The notes under the pieces are model-generated. The model saw only the letters and a list, made by a program, of their open reading frames with translations. It was not told the DNA's origin and did no database searches. A stretch of DNA of 9,274 bases from an uncultured Collinsella sp. (GTDB lineage: Bacteria > Actinomycetota > Coriobacteriia > Coriobacteriales > Coriobacteriaceae). Shown here piece after piece: positions 1 through 6,108 of the stretch; position 1 is the first letter of the stretch; the number at the start of each line of letters is the position of its first letter. The stretch is from positions 1-9,274 of the forward strand of contig URBB01000084.1 in assembly GCA_900545835.1 (NCBI GenBank). Direction: 5' to 3'. The position numbers were made by a program, and so were the translations under genes.

Positions 1-43
1 TAGGCTCCGGTCTCGTGGGCTCGGAGATGTGTATAAGAGACAG
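1..43 (+). other. Illumina Nextera i7 adapter left at the contig end (artefact)
   Basis: Bases 10-24 are the Nextera i7-side primer sequence GTCTCGTGGGCTCGG, and bases 25-43 are the 19-bp Tn5 mosaic end AGATGTGTATAAGAGACAG. Together they form the complete Nextera read-2 transposase adapter. Bases 2-9, AGGCTCCG, fit an 8-base i7 index (I recall it as N720 in primer orientation), and base 1 fits the last base of the P7 primer. This stretch is library-preparation sequence, not chromosome. Genomic sequence begins at base 44, so the gene that follows is truncated by library construction or assembly, not by biology. Confidence 0.97.
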
Positions 44-44
44 T

Positions 45-149
45 GGCAGTCCCGCACCCGCCCCGGCACCGACCAAGTGGTTCTGCCCCAACTGCGGTAG
101 CGAAAACGGCGGCAAGTTCTGCAGCAACTGCGGAACACCCAGGCCCTAG
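45..149 (+). CDS. C-terminal fragment of a zinc-ribbon protein (possibly SPFH / virion-core-like family)
   Basis: This is the 34-residue tail of a larger protein whose 5' part is missing because the adapter replaces it. It reads as a short Ala-Pro linker (residues 3-9), then a Trp-Phe pair, then four cysteines arranged as CPNC (14-17) and CSNC (26-29), each followed by Gly, and a short TPRP end before TAG. Two CxxCG knuckles about nine residues apart are a classic treble-clef/zinc-ribbon tail that binds one zinc ion. From memory, bacterial SPFH-domain proteins of the virion core protein-like (YdjI) type often end with a proline-rich linker and just such a ribbon, so that family is the best guess. 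Many other membrane and regulatory proteins carry the same tail, so the parent function is uncertain. The next gene starts 81 bases downstream on the same strand. Confidence 0.75.
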   Translation, partial: GSPAPAPAPTKWFCPNCGSENGGKFCSNCGTPRP

Positions 150-166
150 CCCCTCTACCTGGTAAT

Positions 167-191
167 TGGCGGGGAGGTCCGCCACCCCCGC
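167..191 (+). terminator. Possible weak terminator after the zinc-ribbon gene
   Basis: Two alternative short hairpins lie 18 bases or more after the stop at 147-149: TGGCGG (167-172) with CCGCCA (179-184), and GCGGGG (169-174) with CCCCGC (186-191). Only a broken T-rich run (ATTTGCTTCTAT) follows, so termination here would be weak. No convincing promoter is visible between this point and the lipoprotein start, which may therefore be read through from upstream. Confidence 0.3.
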
Positions 192-230
192 ATTTGCTTC
201 TATGGGTTTCGTTCGATAAAGGAGGACACC

Positions 231-908
231 ATGAAGACAACGTTCAAAAAGTCCGTACTCGCATTCCTGACATGCGTCCTGGCGCTCGCCTTTGCCCTGA
301 CGGGCTGCAGCGGCGGCGGCAAAGACCCCAAGGCCAACTTCGTCGGCAGCTGGCAGTACTCGGGTGGAACCTTGGACGGCGAAGAGCTCACCGATGAGTA
401 CATGGATATGCTCAAGGAGTGGGGCCTCAACTGTATCCTGATCCTCGACGAAGACGGCACGGGCGTCCTCGACATGTTCCTTGAGGTCGCCGACCTGAAA
501 TGGGAGGCCAAGGACGCCACCACCGTAACGATTACCGCCGAAGATGAGTCGCACGACCTGAAGCTCAAGGACGACAAGCTCGTCCTCGAGGTGGAAGGCG
601 ACAAGCTTATCTTTACGAAGTCCGACAAGGATCTGTCCGGTACGGTAAAGAAGGATCGCGAGAACGCCGAGAAGGAAGAGGAGATCGATGAGGCCGTCGA
701 AGACGACGATGTCCAGAGCGTCGAAATCTCCCCCGCCGTCACCGTCGCCGATGACGACCTGTGCACCATCACCATCACCGAGAAGTTCAAGGACGACTGG
801 GGCGACATCGGCTTTGTCGTTAACATCACCAACAAGAGCGACAAGGACCTGACCTTCTACGCTCCCTCCGGCAAGACCAATGTCAACGGCACCATGAAGG
901 ACCCCTAG
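231..908 (+). CDS. Secreted lipoprotein, apparently cut short by an in-frame TAG
   Basis: The start is fixed by a near-perfect ribosome binding site, AAAGGAGG at 218-225, five bases before the ATG. The first 26 residues are a lipoprotein signal: Lys-rich n-region (MKTTFKK), hydrophobic core, and lipobox LTGC with Cys26 as the lipidated residue. The protein should therefore be anchored on the outer face of the cytoplasmic membrane. Residues 39-130 start with GSW and form a strand-rich module resembling small lipocalin-like domains of Gram-positive lipoproteins. A highly charged Glu/Asp/Lys linker follows (about 131-160), then an Ig-like strand module from about 165. That module stops abruptly at TAG (codon 226), just after the sequence TMKDP. 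The frame stays open past this stop for 54 more codons of matching style, so the natural product is probably 279 residues. Function is unknown; no enzyme motif is visible. Confidence 0.85.
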   Translation: MKTTFKKSVLAFLTCVLALAFALTGCSGGGKDPKANFVGSWQYSGGTLDGEELTDEYMDMLKEWGLNCILILDEDGTGVLDMFLEVADLKWEAKDATTVTITAEDESHDLKLKDDKLVLEVEGDKLIFTKSDKDLSGTVKKDRENAEKEEEIDEAVEDDDVQSVEISPAVTVADDDLCTITITEKFKDDWGDIGFVVNITNKSDKDLTFYAPSGKTNVNGTMKDP

Positions 909-1073
909 TTCTCGGCTCACCTGATGCCCGGCACCAACGCCACCGAGGAATTCGCGTTCTCGAGCGGCGAGCTTGGCAGCCTTGACGACCTGGTCAACAC
1001 GACCATCGGCATCGACGCCTATCTGACCGATTCCTACGAGGACGTCGCCTCCTACAGCGCAACCATCGCGTAG
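909..1073 (+). pseudogene. Detached C-terminal part of the lipoprotein beyond the internal TAG
   Basis: Reading on in the same frame after the TAG at 906-908 gives 54 sense codons, ending at TAG 1071-1073. The product begins FSAHLMPG and ends YSATIA. The pattern fits the second half of an Ig-like module: a short strand, a turn with PG, a Gly-Ser loop, then a final strand. Codon choice is the same GC-ending style as upstream. There is no ribosome binding site of its own, and the gene's terminator lies about 50 bases after this second stop. It therefore looks like the true C terminus, separated by a single-codon change (a Tyr TAC or TAT codon turned to TAG would suffice) or by a base-call error. 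Confidence 0.7.
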
Positions 1074-1090
1074 CGGCATGTAACATCAGC

Positions 1091-1114
1091 CGCGGATTGG
1101 CGGACACATCCGCG
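1091..1114. repeat. Small inverted repeat before the terminator
   Basis: CGCGGAT (1091-1097) and ATCCGCG (1108-1114) are perfect inverted arms around a 10-base loop, between the lipoprotein's second stop and its main terminator. No T-run follows. It may simply help protect the 3' end of the mRNA. Confidence 0.4.
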
Positions 1115-1123
1115 CACACCAGA

Positions 1124-1162
1124 CGGGGCCGCAGGAGTTAATCCTGCGGCCCCGCCGTTTTT
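1124..1162 (+). terminator. Strong rho-independent terminator of the lipoprotein gene
   Basis: A perfect 13-bp stem joins CGGGGCCGCAGGA (1124-1136) to its complement (1142-1154) around the 5-base loop GTTAA, followed by CCG and five T residues (1158-1162). The T-run is only on the + strand, so it ends the lipoprotein transcript. The very stable stem also lies about 20 bases past the stop of the convergent response regulator gene and could slow transcription from that side too. Confidence 0.9.
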
Positions 1163-1182
1163 ATGCCGATGCGTAACGAGCG

Positions 1183-1803
1183 CTAGCGCTCCATATTGGG
1201 AACGATGCTGCCCTCCGTTACCGCGTGCACGGCAAGACGCATGATGTTGTCGTAGCCGGTCTTGCTCAGGATCTCCGAGATGCGACGCTTGATGGTGCCC
1301 TCGCTCATAAACAGCTCGGCCGCGATCTCGCGACGGCTTTTGCCCTCGCAGGCAAGGCGCAGGATCGACAGCTCGACATCGTCGAGGGCCGCCGTGCCCG
1401 AGAAAATGCTCTCGGGCGGCTTGGGAAACGTGCAATAGCCCGCCAGCGTTGAGCGCATCACGGCGAACAGCTCGTCGATACCGACGTTCTTGTACACAAA
1501 GCTATCGACGCCCGCCTCGCGGGCCTGATCGACAAAGGTGATCTCGGGCATGCCGGTCATGATAATGATGCGGCACTCGGGCAGTTGCTCCTTGATGCGC
1601 GCCGCCGCCACGATGCCGTTGGAATCATGCTCGGTGCAGACGTCCATCAGTATCATGTCCGGGCGCTCCTTGAGCGCGACACCCAAGGCCTCGGAGGCAT
1701 CGGCGATGGCGGAAACAACGGTCATATCGGGCTGATCGCCAACGGAGCGCGCCAGGCTCTCGCGCAGAATGGCCTGGTCTTCGACTATAAGGACGCGAAT
1801 CAT
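1183..1803 (-). CDS. NarL/FixJ-type response regulator with LuxR helix-turn-helix
   Basis: This is a 206-residue two-component regulator, a normal length for the NarL family. The receiver domain (about 1-120) shows the acidic pocket at Glu8-Asp9, the phospho-acceptor Asp54 in the MDV motif, Thr83 and Lys105, so all catalytic residues are present. After a linker, residues 141-200 form the LuxR-type four-helix DNA-binding domain, with the typical LDDVELSILRLACEGKSRRE pattern and GTIKRRISEIL recognition helix. It should bind promoter DNA when phosphorylated. The ATG overlaps the stop of the upstream histidine kinase (ATGA, 1800-1803), and a GGAGG-rich site lies inside the end of that gene, so translation is coupled. 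The kinase is its obvious partner. Targets are unknown; the operon's own promoter is a common choice for such systems. Confidence 0.95.
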   Translation of the reverse strand: MIRVLIVEDQAILRESLARSVGDQPDMTVVSAIADASEALGVALKERPDMILMDVCTEHDSNGIVAAARIKEQLPECRIIIMTGMPEITFVDQAREAGVDSFVYKNVGIDELFAVMRSTLAGYCTFPKPPESIFSGTAALDDVELSILRLACEGKSRREIAAELFMSEGTIKRRISEILSKTGYDNIMRLAVHAVTEGSIVPNMER

Positions 1804-3299
1804 GAGCTTCTCCTCCGAACAGCAGCGTTGGGCGTAAGCGGAATGGATACCGTAAGCGTAAAGGGTGGGGCGGCGTGGACCTCTAGGCTGCCACCCAGAT
1901 CTTGCGCGACATGCCTCATACCTGGGATACCCGTTCCCTCGCGATACGATACGGGGGCCGGGGACCCGTCGTTAGAAATCGTCATGCGCGCGACGGCGCC
2001 AGCATCCGTCCCCTCCTGCCACAGACGCACGTGGACCCGATGCGCCTGCGCATGCTTGGTGGCATTGGTCGAGGCCTCGCGGATAATCTGCAAAAATGCG
2101 GCGGCGACACGCGCGTCCTCGGGCAGCGCGCCCTCAACATCGATCTGCACACTCACCAGGCCAAAAGCATGGACGATATCGCCCAGCTGCTCTGCAGGCT
2201 CGCTGGCACCGCCACTGCGCAAGTCGTCGGAGATTGAGCGCAGCAACGGGTCAATCTGCTCGAGCGACTCATCGTCCAGACGCCCCTCCTCCAAATAGCG
2301 ATGAAGAATGGACAGGCGCTGCCCGATCACATCGTGAACGCGGGCGCGCATACGTAGGTAGGCAGCATTGTCGGCGACCTTTTTAACTTCTTCGATCTGG
2401 GCCTGGAGCTCTTGACCCGCAAGCTCAAGCAGGTGGTTGGCTTGCGCCAAGCGGTCATGAGCATGCGCGTACTCTGTCACATCAAGACCGATAATGCGCT
2501 CGAACGAACGGCCCGAAACCATAACACGATCGCACACAAATAGGCGAATCTCGGCGGGAGAGACCTCGACCACCGCACGCGCCTCACCAAAGCGGTCCAG
2601 ATTAATCCGCACACGGTTCCTGCTGCTTTCGGGCATTTGCATGCTAAGTTTGCGCAGGTCGTTCCATGTGCTGCTCATGTCGCGCAGATCGGTTGGCATA
2701 TGAAGTTCCACCAGGTTTTTGCGCATGCAGCGGTTCATGAGCAGCGGACGGCCCCTCGGGTCTAGATACAGGATGCCCACGGGAATCACGTTGATGGTTT
2801 CAATCGTCGAGAATGCGGTGATATCCTCCTGGCGGTTACGGACGTCCATCAAGAGCGCCGCGATGGAACGGAACAGGAAGAACGCTCCCTCTGCGATAAG
2901 GACAACGGTCCACGCCGAGCCCATGGCAAAAACCACCGGCGGTGTAACGGCGACAACAAGCAGCAGCTCGACCAGCATGACGGGGCGACGATAGTGCACC
3001 ATAAGCACCACGCCACAGGCAAAGATCGCGGCATTGAGCCACAACGCTCCGCCCATTGCCCTGGCGCAAACGTCAAGCGGCGCCACCAGATACGAGCCAG
3101 ACGACGCGAATAAGATGAGCGCCGAAATCATCAGGTGAAGCACAAGGCTCGCCTCGTAGGCGCAAATCACCTTACGGTTATAGGACGAGCGGCGCGATGC
3201 GATGAGCGGGACGTGGATCGTCTGCAGACACGCAGCCAGGGCAAAGACAACATCGAGCGCAACAATTTGGGGAAGGATGAGCGAAATCTGCATCGTCAC
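1800..3299 (-). CDS. Membrane sensor histidine kinase (NarL-partner type), catalytically intact
   Basis: The protein has 499 residues if the GTG at 3299 is used, or 497 from the ATG at 3293, which has a GGTGA-type binding site about five bases upstream; both are plausible. Residues 1-150 hold about five hydrophobic segments (6-29, 47-67, 85-103, 108-125, 129-150) with hardly any extracellular domain, so it probably senses within or near the membrane or through a partner. A PAS-like region (about 162-278) and a coiled coil (280-312) follow. The phosphorylation site is His322 in RVHDVIGQRLS. The ATPase domain has the N-box REASTNATKH (Asn412), the G1-like SNDG (442-445) and the G2 loop GTGIPGM (455-461), so it should autophosphorylate. 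It overlaps the upstream membrane gene by four bases (GTGA) and the response regulator downstream by four (ATGA). Confidence 0.92.
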   Translation of the reverse strand: MTMQISLILPQIVALDVVFALAACLQTIHVPLIASRRSSYNRKVICAYEASLVLHLMISALILFASSGSYLVAPLDVCARAMGGALWLNAAIFACGVVLMVHYRRPVMLVELLLVVAVTPPVVFAMGSAWTVVLIAEGAFFLFRSIAALLMDVRNRQEDITAFSTIETINVIPVGILYLDPRGRPLLMNRCMRKNLVELHMPTDLRDMSSTWNDLRKLSMQMPESSRNRVRINLDRFGEARAVVEVSPAEIRLFVCDRVMVSGRSFERIIGLDVTEYAHAHDRLAQANHLLELAGQELQAQIEEVKKVADNAAYLRMRARVHDVIGQRLSILHRYLEEGRLDDESLEQIDPLLRSISDDLRSGGASEPAEQLGDIVHAFGLVSVQIDVEGALPEDARVAAAFLQIIREASTNATKHAQAHRVHVRLWQEGTDAGAVARMTISNDGSPAPVSYREGTGIPGMRHVAQDLGGSLEVHAAPPFTLTVSIPLTPNAAVRRRSS

Positions 3300-5095
3300 T
3301 CACCCGCCCTCGGCATCAAGACGATCATGCGCAGCTGGCCGGGCTCGCCCTCAAAGCGGTATGCCACGTTACGCCCTTGCAGAGCGCTTTCGAGTTCTTG
3401 CGCGGCGGGCGTCTGCGAAAGATCTTCATCATCGTTGGAAAAAAGCGTGGCACGCAGCTCGACACTGCATCGGTCATGGTCGCCCAAGTGATACATAAGC
3501 GCCGGATGGTCGGTGGTGTAGGCAAAAAACGCAAAGTCGTACACGCAGTCGTACAGGGCGCTTACCGTACTGGCGTGCAACGGGCGCCGTATGGCGATAA
3601 TCGAGGCGCAATCGATATCGATGGTGCGCAGGTCGCTTGCGAGCTCGTTGGCAATGAGCTGAATGCGGCCGCGATCAAAACCGCTCTCCCCGTGCTGTGC
3701 CAACGTGAGCGACCCCTTGCGCTTGCAATAGGCGACGAGCATCTTGGCGCGCTGCAGCATGCGGTAACGCTCGTGCGAAGACGCTTCGTCGGTCAACGGC
3801 GGCAGCGAGCTCAGCAGGTCGTACATCCCTTCGAGCGCGCGGGCAAGCGCTTGGTCCACGTCTTGGACCAGCAAGGTCTCGGCTTCTTGATCTGCCAAAT
3901 GCGTCTTAAGGTCGTAGTCGGCGGTGAGCAGCTCGTTTTGACGCTGCAGCTCCATGCGACGATGCGCCAGTTCACGGTTAAGCTCGTTGAGCTCCGACAC
4001 GTCTTGGGCAAGCAGGGCCGATCCGCCCAGCAGCGGAAAGGCACGGTACATCACATCGGGATCGGACGCCACGGCAAAGGCATGGGCGCGGCCGTGCTCC
4101 TGGGTCCGCAACTCCTCGCACACGCCTACCGGCATTGGCTTTGACACTGGCGTGGCATAGACTTCCTGCAGGTCGCGCGTTAGAACTTTGAGGTCGAGCG
4201 GCAAGATGTCGAAGATGCCGGCGATGTCGTGATACGACGGAATGACACCGCAATCGAGACAGATTTCCATCGCCACCACGCACAGGACGCAATAGACGAG
4301 CGAAAAGTTGAGCCTCCATGCCCAGGGCACGCGCAACGCATACGAAATGGCAAAGAATGCGCCACCCAGCAGTACGAGCGCCGCCGTGCCCGAGAAACGC
4401 TGGATGCGAAAGGATGAGGACCGGCCAACCAGGATAAAAAAGGCCACGAAGTCAAAGGCCGTCCACACGAGGACGGCGAAATAACCCCAGCCGTACGTGT
4501 AATCGTTGCTCCAGGTGTCGCTTGTGCGGTCAAAGCGAAAGACCTGCTGGTGAAAATCGTTGGTGAGCACAAATCCGATAAGCAGGATGGCCACAATCCA
4601 CAGCGCAGCGCAGTAGCGGCGACCCAGGCGGTGTTGTTCCAGGCCTGCAAGGCGCAGACCACACAACTGGTAGAGCAGCGGAATGAGCGTCATGGGCACG
4701 TAGTACAGGTACCACAGCACGGTGGCATAGAACGGCGTGAACGACTTGTACTTGAGAATGACTTCGATCATCCACAGGGCGCAGATGGTGGCGATGGCAA
4801 CAAGGCGGCGGCGCAACACATAGTCCAAACAGCGCAGATAGACCGATACGCCCCAAATCGAAAATACAATTGCGGCGACAAGCAACGGGAGAGAGCTCGA
4901 ATGGACGAGCGCATCCACGACCTCTTTGGACACCTCACTATAGGCGGGCACGGCGTTAGAAAGTTTGAGGTCGAAGGCGAACAGCGCCGGCAAGACTGCC
5001 AAAAGTATGAGGAACAGCGCGGTGATGGCGCCGGCGATAGCGAAGACGCGGTGACGGTACACCTGATGTGTTATGCCAACAAGGAATCGCGGCAT
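3296..5095 (-). CDS. Multi-spanning membrane sensor with a degenerate kinase-like C terminus (probable pseudokinase)
   Basis: From the ATG at 5095 the product is 599 residues. About eight hydrophobic segments lie at 18-41, 69-90, 98-114, 122-145, 160-178, 203-223, 237-255 and 262-281; the last seven resemble the 7TM N-terminal region of some Gram-positive histidine kinases. A PAS-like stretch (about 285-365) and a coiled coil (365-395) follow. Residues 400-599 resemble a dimerisation plus ATPase unit: LVAYCKRKGSL (453-463) recalls the conserved helix of these kinases, and the end has the usual final strands. However, no phospho-accepting His sits in the first helix, the N-box helix reads CVYDFAFFAY without Asn, the G1 loop is SNDDED without glycines, and no G2 loop exists. 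It probably detects a signal and steers the kinase encoded next. An in-frame ATG at 5179, nine bases after a TACACT box, would add 28 residues and is the main alternative start. Confidence 0.85.
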   Translation of the reverse strand: MPRFLVGITHQVYRHRVFAIAGAITALFLILLAVLPALFAFDLKLSNAVPAYSEVSKEVVDALVHSSSLPLLVAAIVFSIWGVSVYLRCLDYVLRRRLVAIATICALWMIEVILKYKSFTPFYATVLWYLYYVPMTLIPLLYQLCGLRLAGLEQHRLGRRYCAALWIVAILLIGFVLTNDFHQQVFRFDRTSDTWSNDYTYGWGYFAVLVWTAFDFVAFFILVGRSSSFRIQRFSGTAALVLLGGAFFAISYALRVPWAWRLNFSLVYCVLCVVAMEICLDCGVIPSYHDIAGIFDILPLDLKVLTRDLQEVYATPVSKPMPVGVCEELRTQEHGRAHAFAVASDPDVMYRAFPLLGGSALLAQDVSELNELNRELAHRRMELQRQNELLTADYDLKTHLADQEAETLLVQDVDQALARALEGMYDLLSSLPPLTDEASSHERYRMLQRAKMLVAYCKRKGSLTLAQHGESGFDRGRIQLIANELASDLRTIDIDCASIIAIRRPLHASTVSALYDCVYDFAFFAYTTDHPALMYHLGDHDRCSVELRATLFSNDDEDLSQTPAAQELESALQGRNVAYRFEGEPGQLRMIVLMPRAGE

Positions 5096-5188
5096 GGCGA
5101 AGAGCCTGCCGCCCCTGGGATCCGCCACGGGTGCGGATCGGGCGGCCGCGTGGCCGATATGTCGCTCGCGGGTACCCATAGTGCTTTT

Positions 5189-5194
5189 AGTGTA
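5189..5194 (-). promoter_or_regulatory. Possible -10 box for the sensor operon
   Basis: The minus strand reads TACACT here, nine bases before the ATG at 5179. It matches TATAAT in four positions, including the key first, second and last ones. No good -35 box is found at the usual distance. If real, transcripts would be nearly leaderless for the 5179 start, or would have about 85 untranslated bases for the 5095 start. Confidence 0.3.
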
Positions 5195-5238
5195 CCGACA
5201 GGCAGGCTCAAAAAGCGGGCCGCATGTCCCAAAATCCG

Positions 5239-5273
5239 CAGACGGCAAGGCGCCCGGCAGCCTCCCCCGTCTG
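5239..5273 (-). terminator. Hairpin between the DUF4867 gene and the sensor operon, possible terminator
   Basis: CAGACGG (5239-5245) and CCGTCTG (5267-5273) form perfect 7-bp arms. Inside them lies a smaller GGC/GCC pairing. On the minus strand the stem is followed by CGGATTTTGGG, a short T-run, so it could end transcription coming from the DUF4867 gene before the sensor operon begins. The large internal loop makes it a moderate candidate only. Confidence 0.4.
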
Positions 5274-5292
5274 GCACTTCCCGATATCCGCC

Positions 5293-5343
5293 CGCCCCAA
5301 ACCACCGCAAAGGAGACAGGCACCTTTGTGGTGGTTTGGGGCG
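5293..5343. repeat. Long palindromic element with 21-bp arms
   Basis: The left arm (5293-5313, starting CGCCCCAAACCACC) and the right arm (5323-5343, ending GGTGGTTTGGGGCG) are complementary over all 21 positions, with a single G-T wobble (5307 with 5329) and a 9-base loop. It begins five bases after the DUF4867 stop and has no T-run on either side. It may act as a transcript-end stabiliser, but its size, sharp edges and GACAGGCACC core look more like a dispersed REP-type or miniature element. No transposase lies in this window. Confidence 0.85.
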
Positions 5344-5348
5344 ATGCG

Positions 5349-5993
5349 CTAGTCCACGGTGATGTCGAGATTTTTGCCGATGAGGCCTACGTAGCCGCCT
5401 TCGGCTGCCTTGGGGCTGTCAGCATGGCAGAGGACCCACTTGTCGGCCTTCCAGTAGCAGTAGCTGTCGCCGGCCGCAGGCATGTCGGCCGCGACCTCGG
5501 GGCGCGGGCCGTTGGTGCCGGCGGGCAGCGCCACCATCACCTGGAAGCCACCGTCGTCGACCATGCACGGCGTGTAGTGGAGCGTGGTGTTGTAGACTTC
5601 GACGACCGTACCCGCCGGCACGCGAAACGCCTTGACGCACGCGGTGTCGAGCTTGCCGTCCTCGATCTCCCAGCGATGCGCCACGAGCAGGATAAAGTCG
5701 CGAGCGCCCAGGTTGAATTCGCTCGCGCGGTGATACTCCAGGCAGTTGAGTCGTGTATTGTGGCCGTTGCACCAGCCGAGCTGGAAGGGACGGCCACCAA
5801 ACATGAGAAAGCCAAGCTTGTCGGCATCCTTGACGTCCTCGAGCTCCGGCGCACTTGCAACGTACTTGCTGCCCTCGGGAATGGGCGTGGCAGAGAGCGC
5901 CTCGAGCACGGGCGACGTAAGCTCGGACGGAACGTTATCCCAAACGTTGCCATAGGACTTGAACTCGGGATCGTTGACAGAGTAGATATGCAT
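5349..5993 (-). CDS. DUF4867 family protein (cupin-like, function unknown)
   Basis: The ATG at 5993 is chosen because AGGAG (5999-6003) sits five bases before it; a GTG two codons upstream would overlap that site. The product is 214 residues. I recognise the DUF4867 pattern: an N-terminal HIYSVNDPEFKSYG, a central PFQLGWCNGHNTRLNCLEYH with EYHRASE, then FRVPAGTVVEVYNTTLHYTP and a late GGFQVMVALPAGTN. The His/Glu-rich EYH segment, the VPAG turn and the LHY strand suggest a cupin-like beta-barrel that could bind metal and a small acid or sugar, but the reaction is not known. From memory such proteins tend to occur near carbohydrate catabolic genes; none adjoin it here. It has no signal peptide and should be cytoplasmic. 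It stands alone, with its own palindromic operator and promoter upstream and two hairpins downstream. Confidence 0.87.
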   Translation of the reverse strand: MHIYSVNDPEFKSYGNVWDNVPSELTSPVLEALSATPIPEGSKYVASAPELEDVKDADKLGFLMFGGRPFQLGWCNGHNTRLNCLEYHRASEFNLGARDFILLVAHRWEIEDGKLDTACVKAFRVPAGTVVEVYNTTLHYTPCMVDDGGFQVMVALPAGTNGPRPEVAADMPAAGDSYCYWKADKWVLCHADSPKAAEGGYVGLIGKNLDITVD

Positions 5994-6002
5994 GTTCACT
6001 CC

Positions 6003-6028
6003 TGTTCGTAAATGTGACTATACGAACA
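6003..6028 (-). promoter_or_regulatory. Palindromic operator over the promoter of the DUF4867 gene
   Basis: TGTTCGTA (6003-6010) and TACGAACA (6021-6028) are perfect 8-bp inverted arms separated by 10 bases. On the minus strand a TATAGT -10 box (6017-6022) lies inside the spacer and one arm, and the other arm touches the AGGAG binding site. A dimeric repressor bound here would cover both the promoter core and the translation start region. The -35 region is poor (around 6040), which would fit an activator or a weak promoter. The arms point the opposite way from the Gram-positive LexA box (CGAAC-N4-GTTCG), so it is not an SOS site. Confidence 0.6.
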
Positions 6029-6074
6029 TTCTAGAACAAACATGAGCGATTTTGAACGCTCGTCCCGACCAATC

Positions 6075-6108
6075 AACAAAAAGGCGCCCCCGCATAAGCG
6101 AAGACGCC
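6075..6108 (-). terminator. Rho-independent terminator of luxS
   Basis: On the minus strand, GGCGTCTTCGC (6108-6098) pairs with GCGGGGGCGCC (6093-6083) around the tetraloop TTAT. This gives an 11-bp stem with three G-U pairs in RNA, directly followed by TTTTTGTT. It lies about 30 bases after the luxS stop. The weaker complement on the other strand makes it one-directional. Confidence 0.85.

Noticed and set aside
906..908. TAG reassigned to an amino acid (pyrrolysine or suppressor code)
   Set aside because: TAG closes the zinc-ribbon, response regulator and DUF4867 genes normally, and the window shows no recoding structure or methanogen-type gene, so general reassignment is unlikely.
1178..1191. 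Perfect 14-base palindrome GAGCGCTAGCGCTC over the response regulator stop codon
   Set aside because: Made only of common GC-rich coding tetramers around the stop, with no T-run or promoter; chance is the simplest explanation.
5096..5323. An ATG at 5323 that would lengthen the sensor protein to 675 residues
   Set aside because: It lies inside the right arm of the 5293-5343 palindrome and has no ribosome binding site, and the added residues have no domain character. The frame is only open by chance in GC-rich sequence.
6003..6028. LexA/SOS box upstream of the DUF4867 gene
   Set aside because: The Gram-positive box is CGAAC-N4-GTTCG. Here the GTTCG and CGAAC halves are in reversed order with a 10-base spacer, and the gene has no DNA-repair link.
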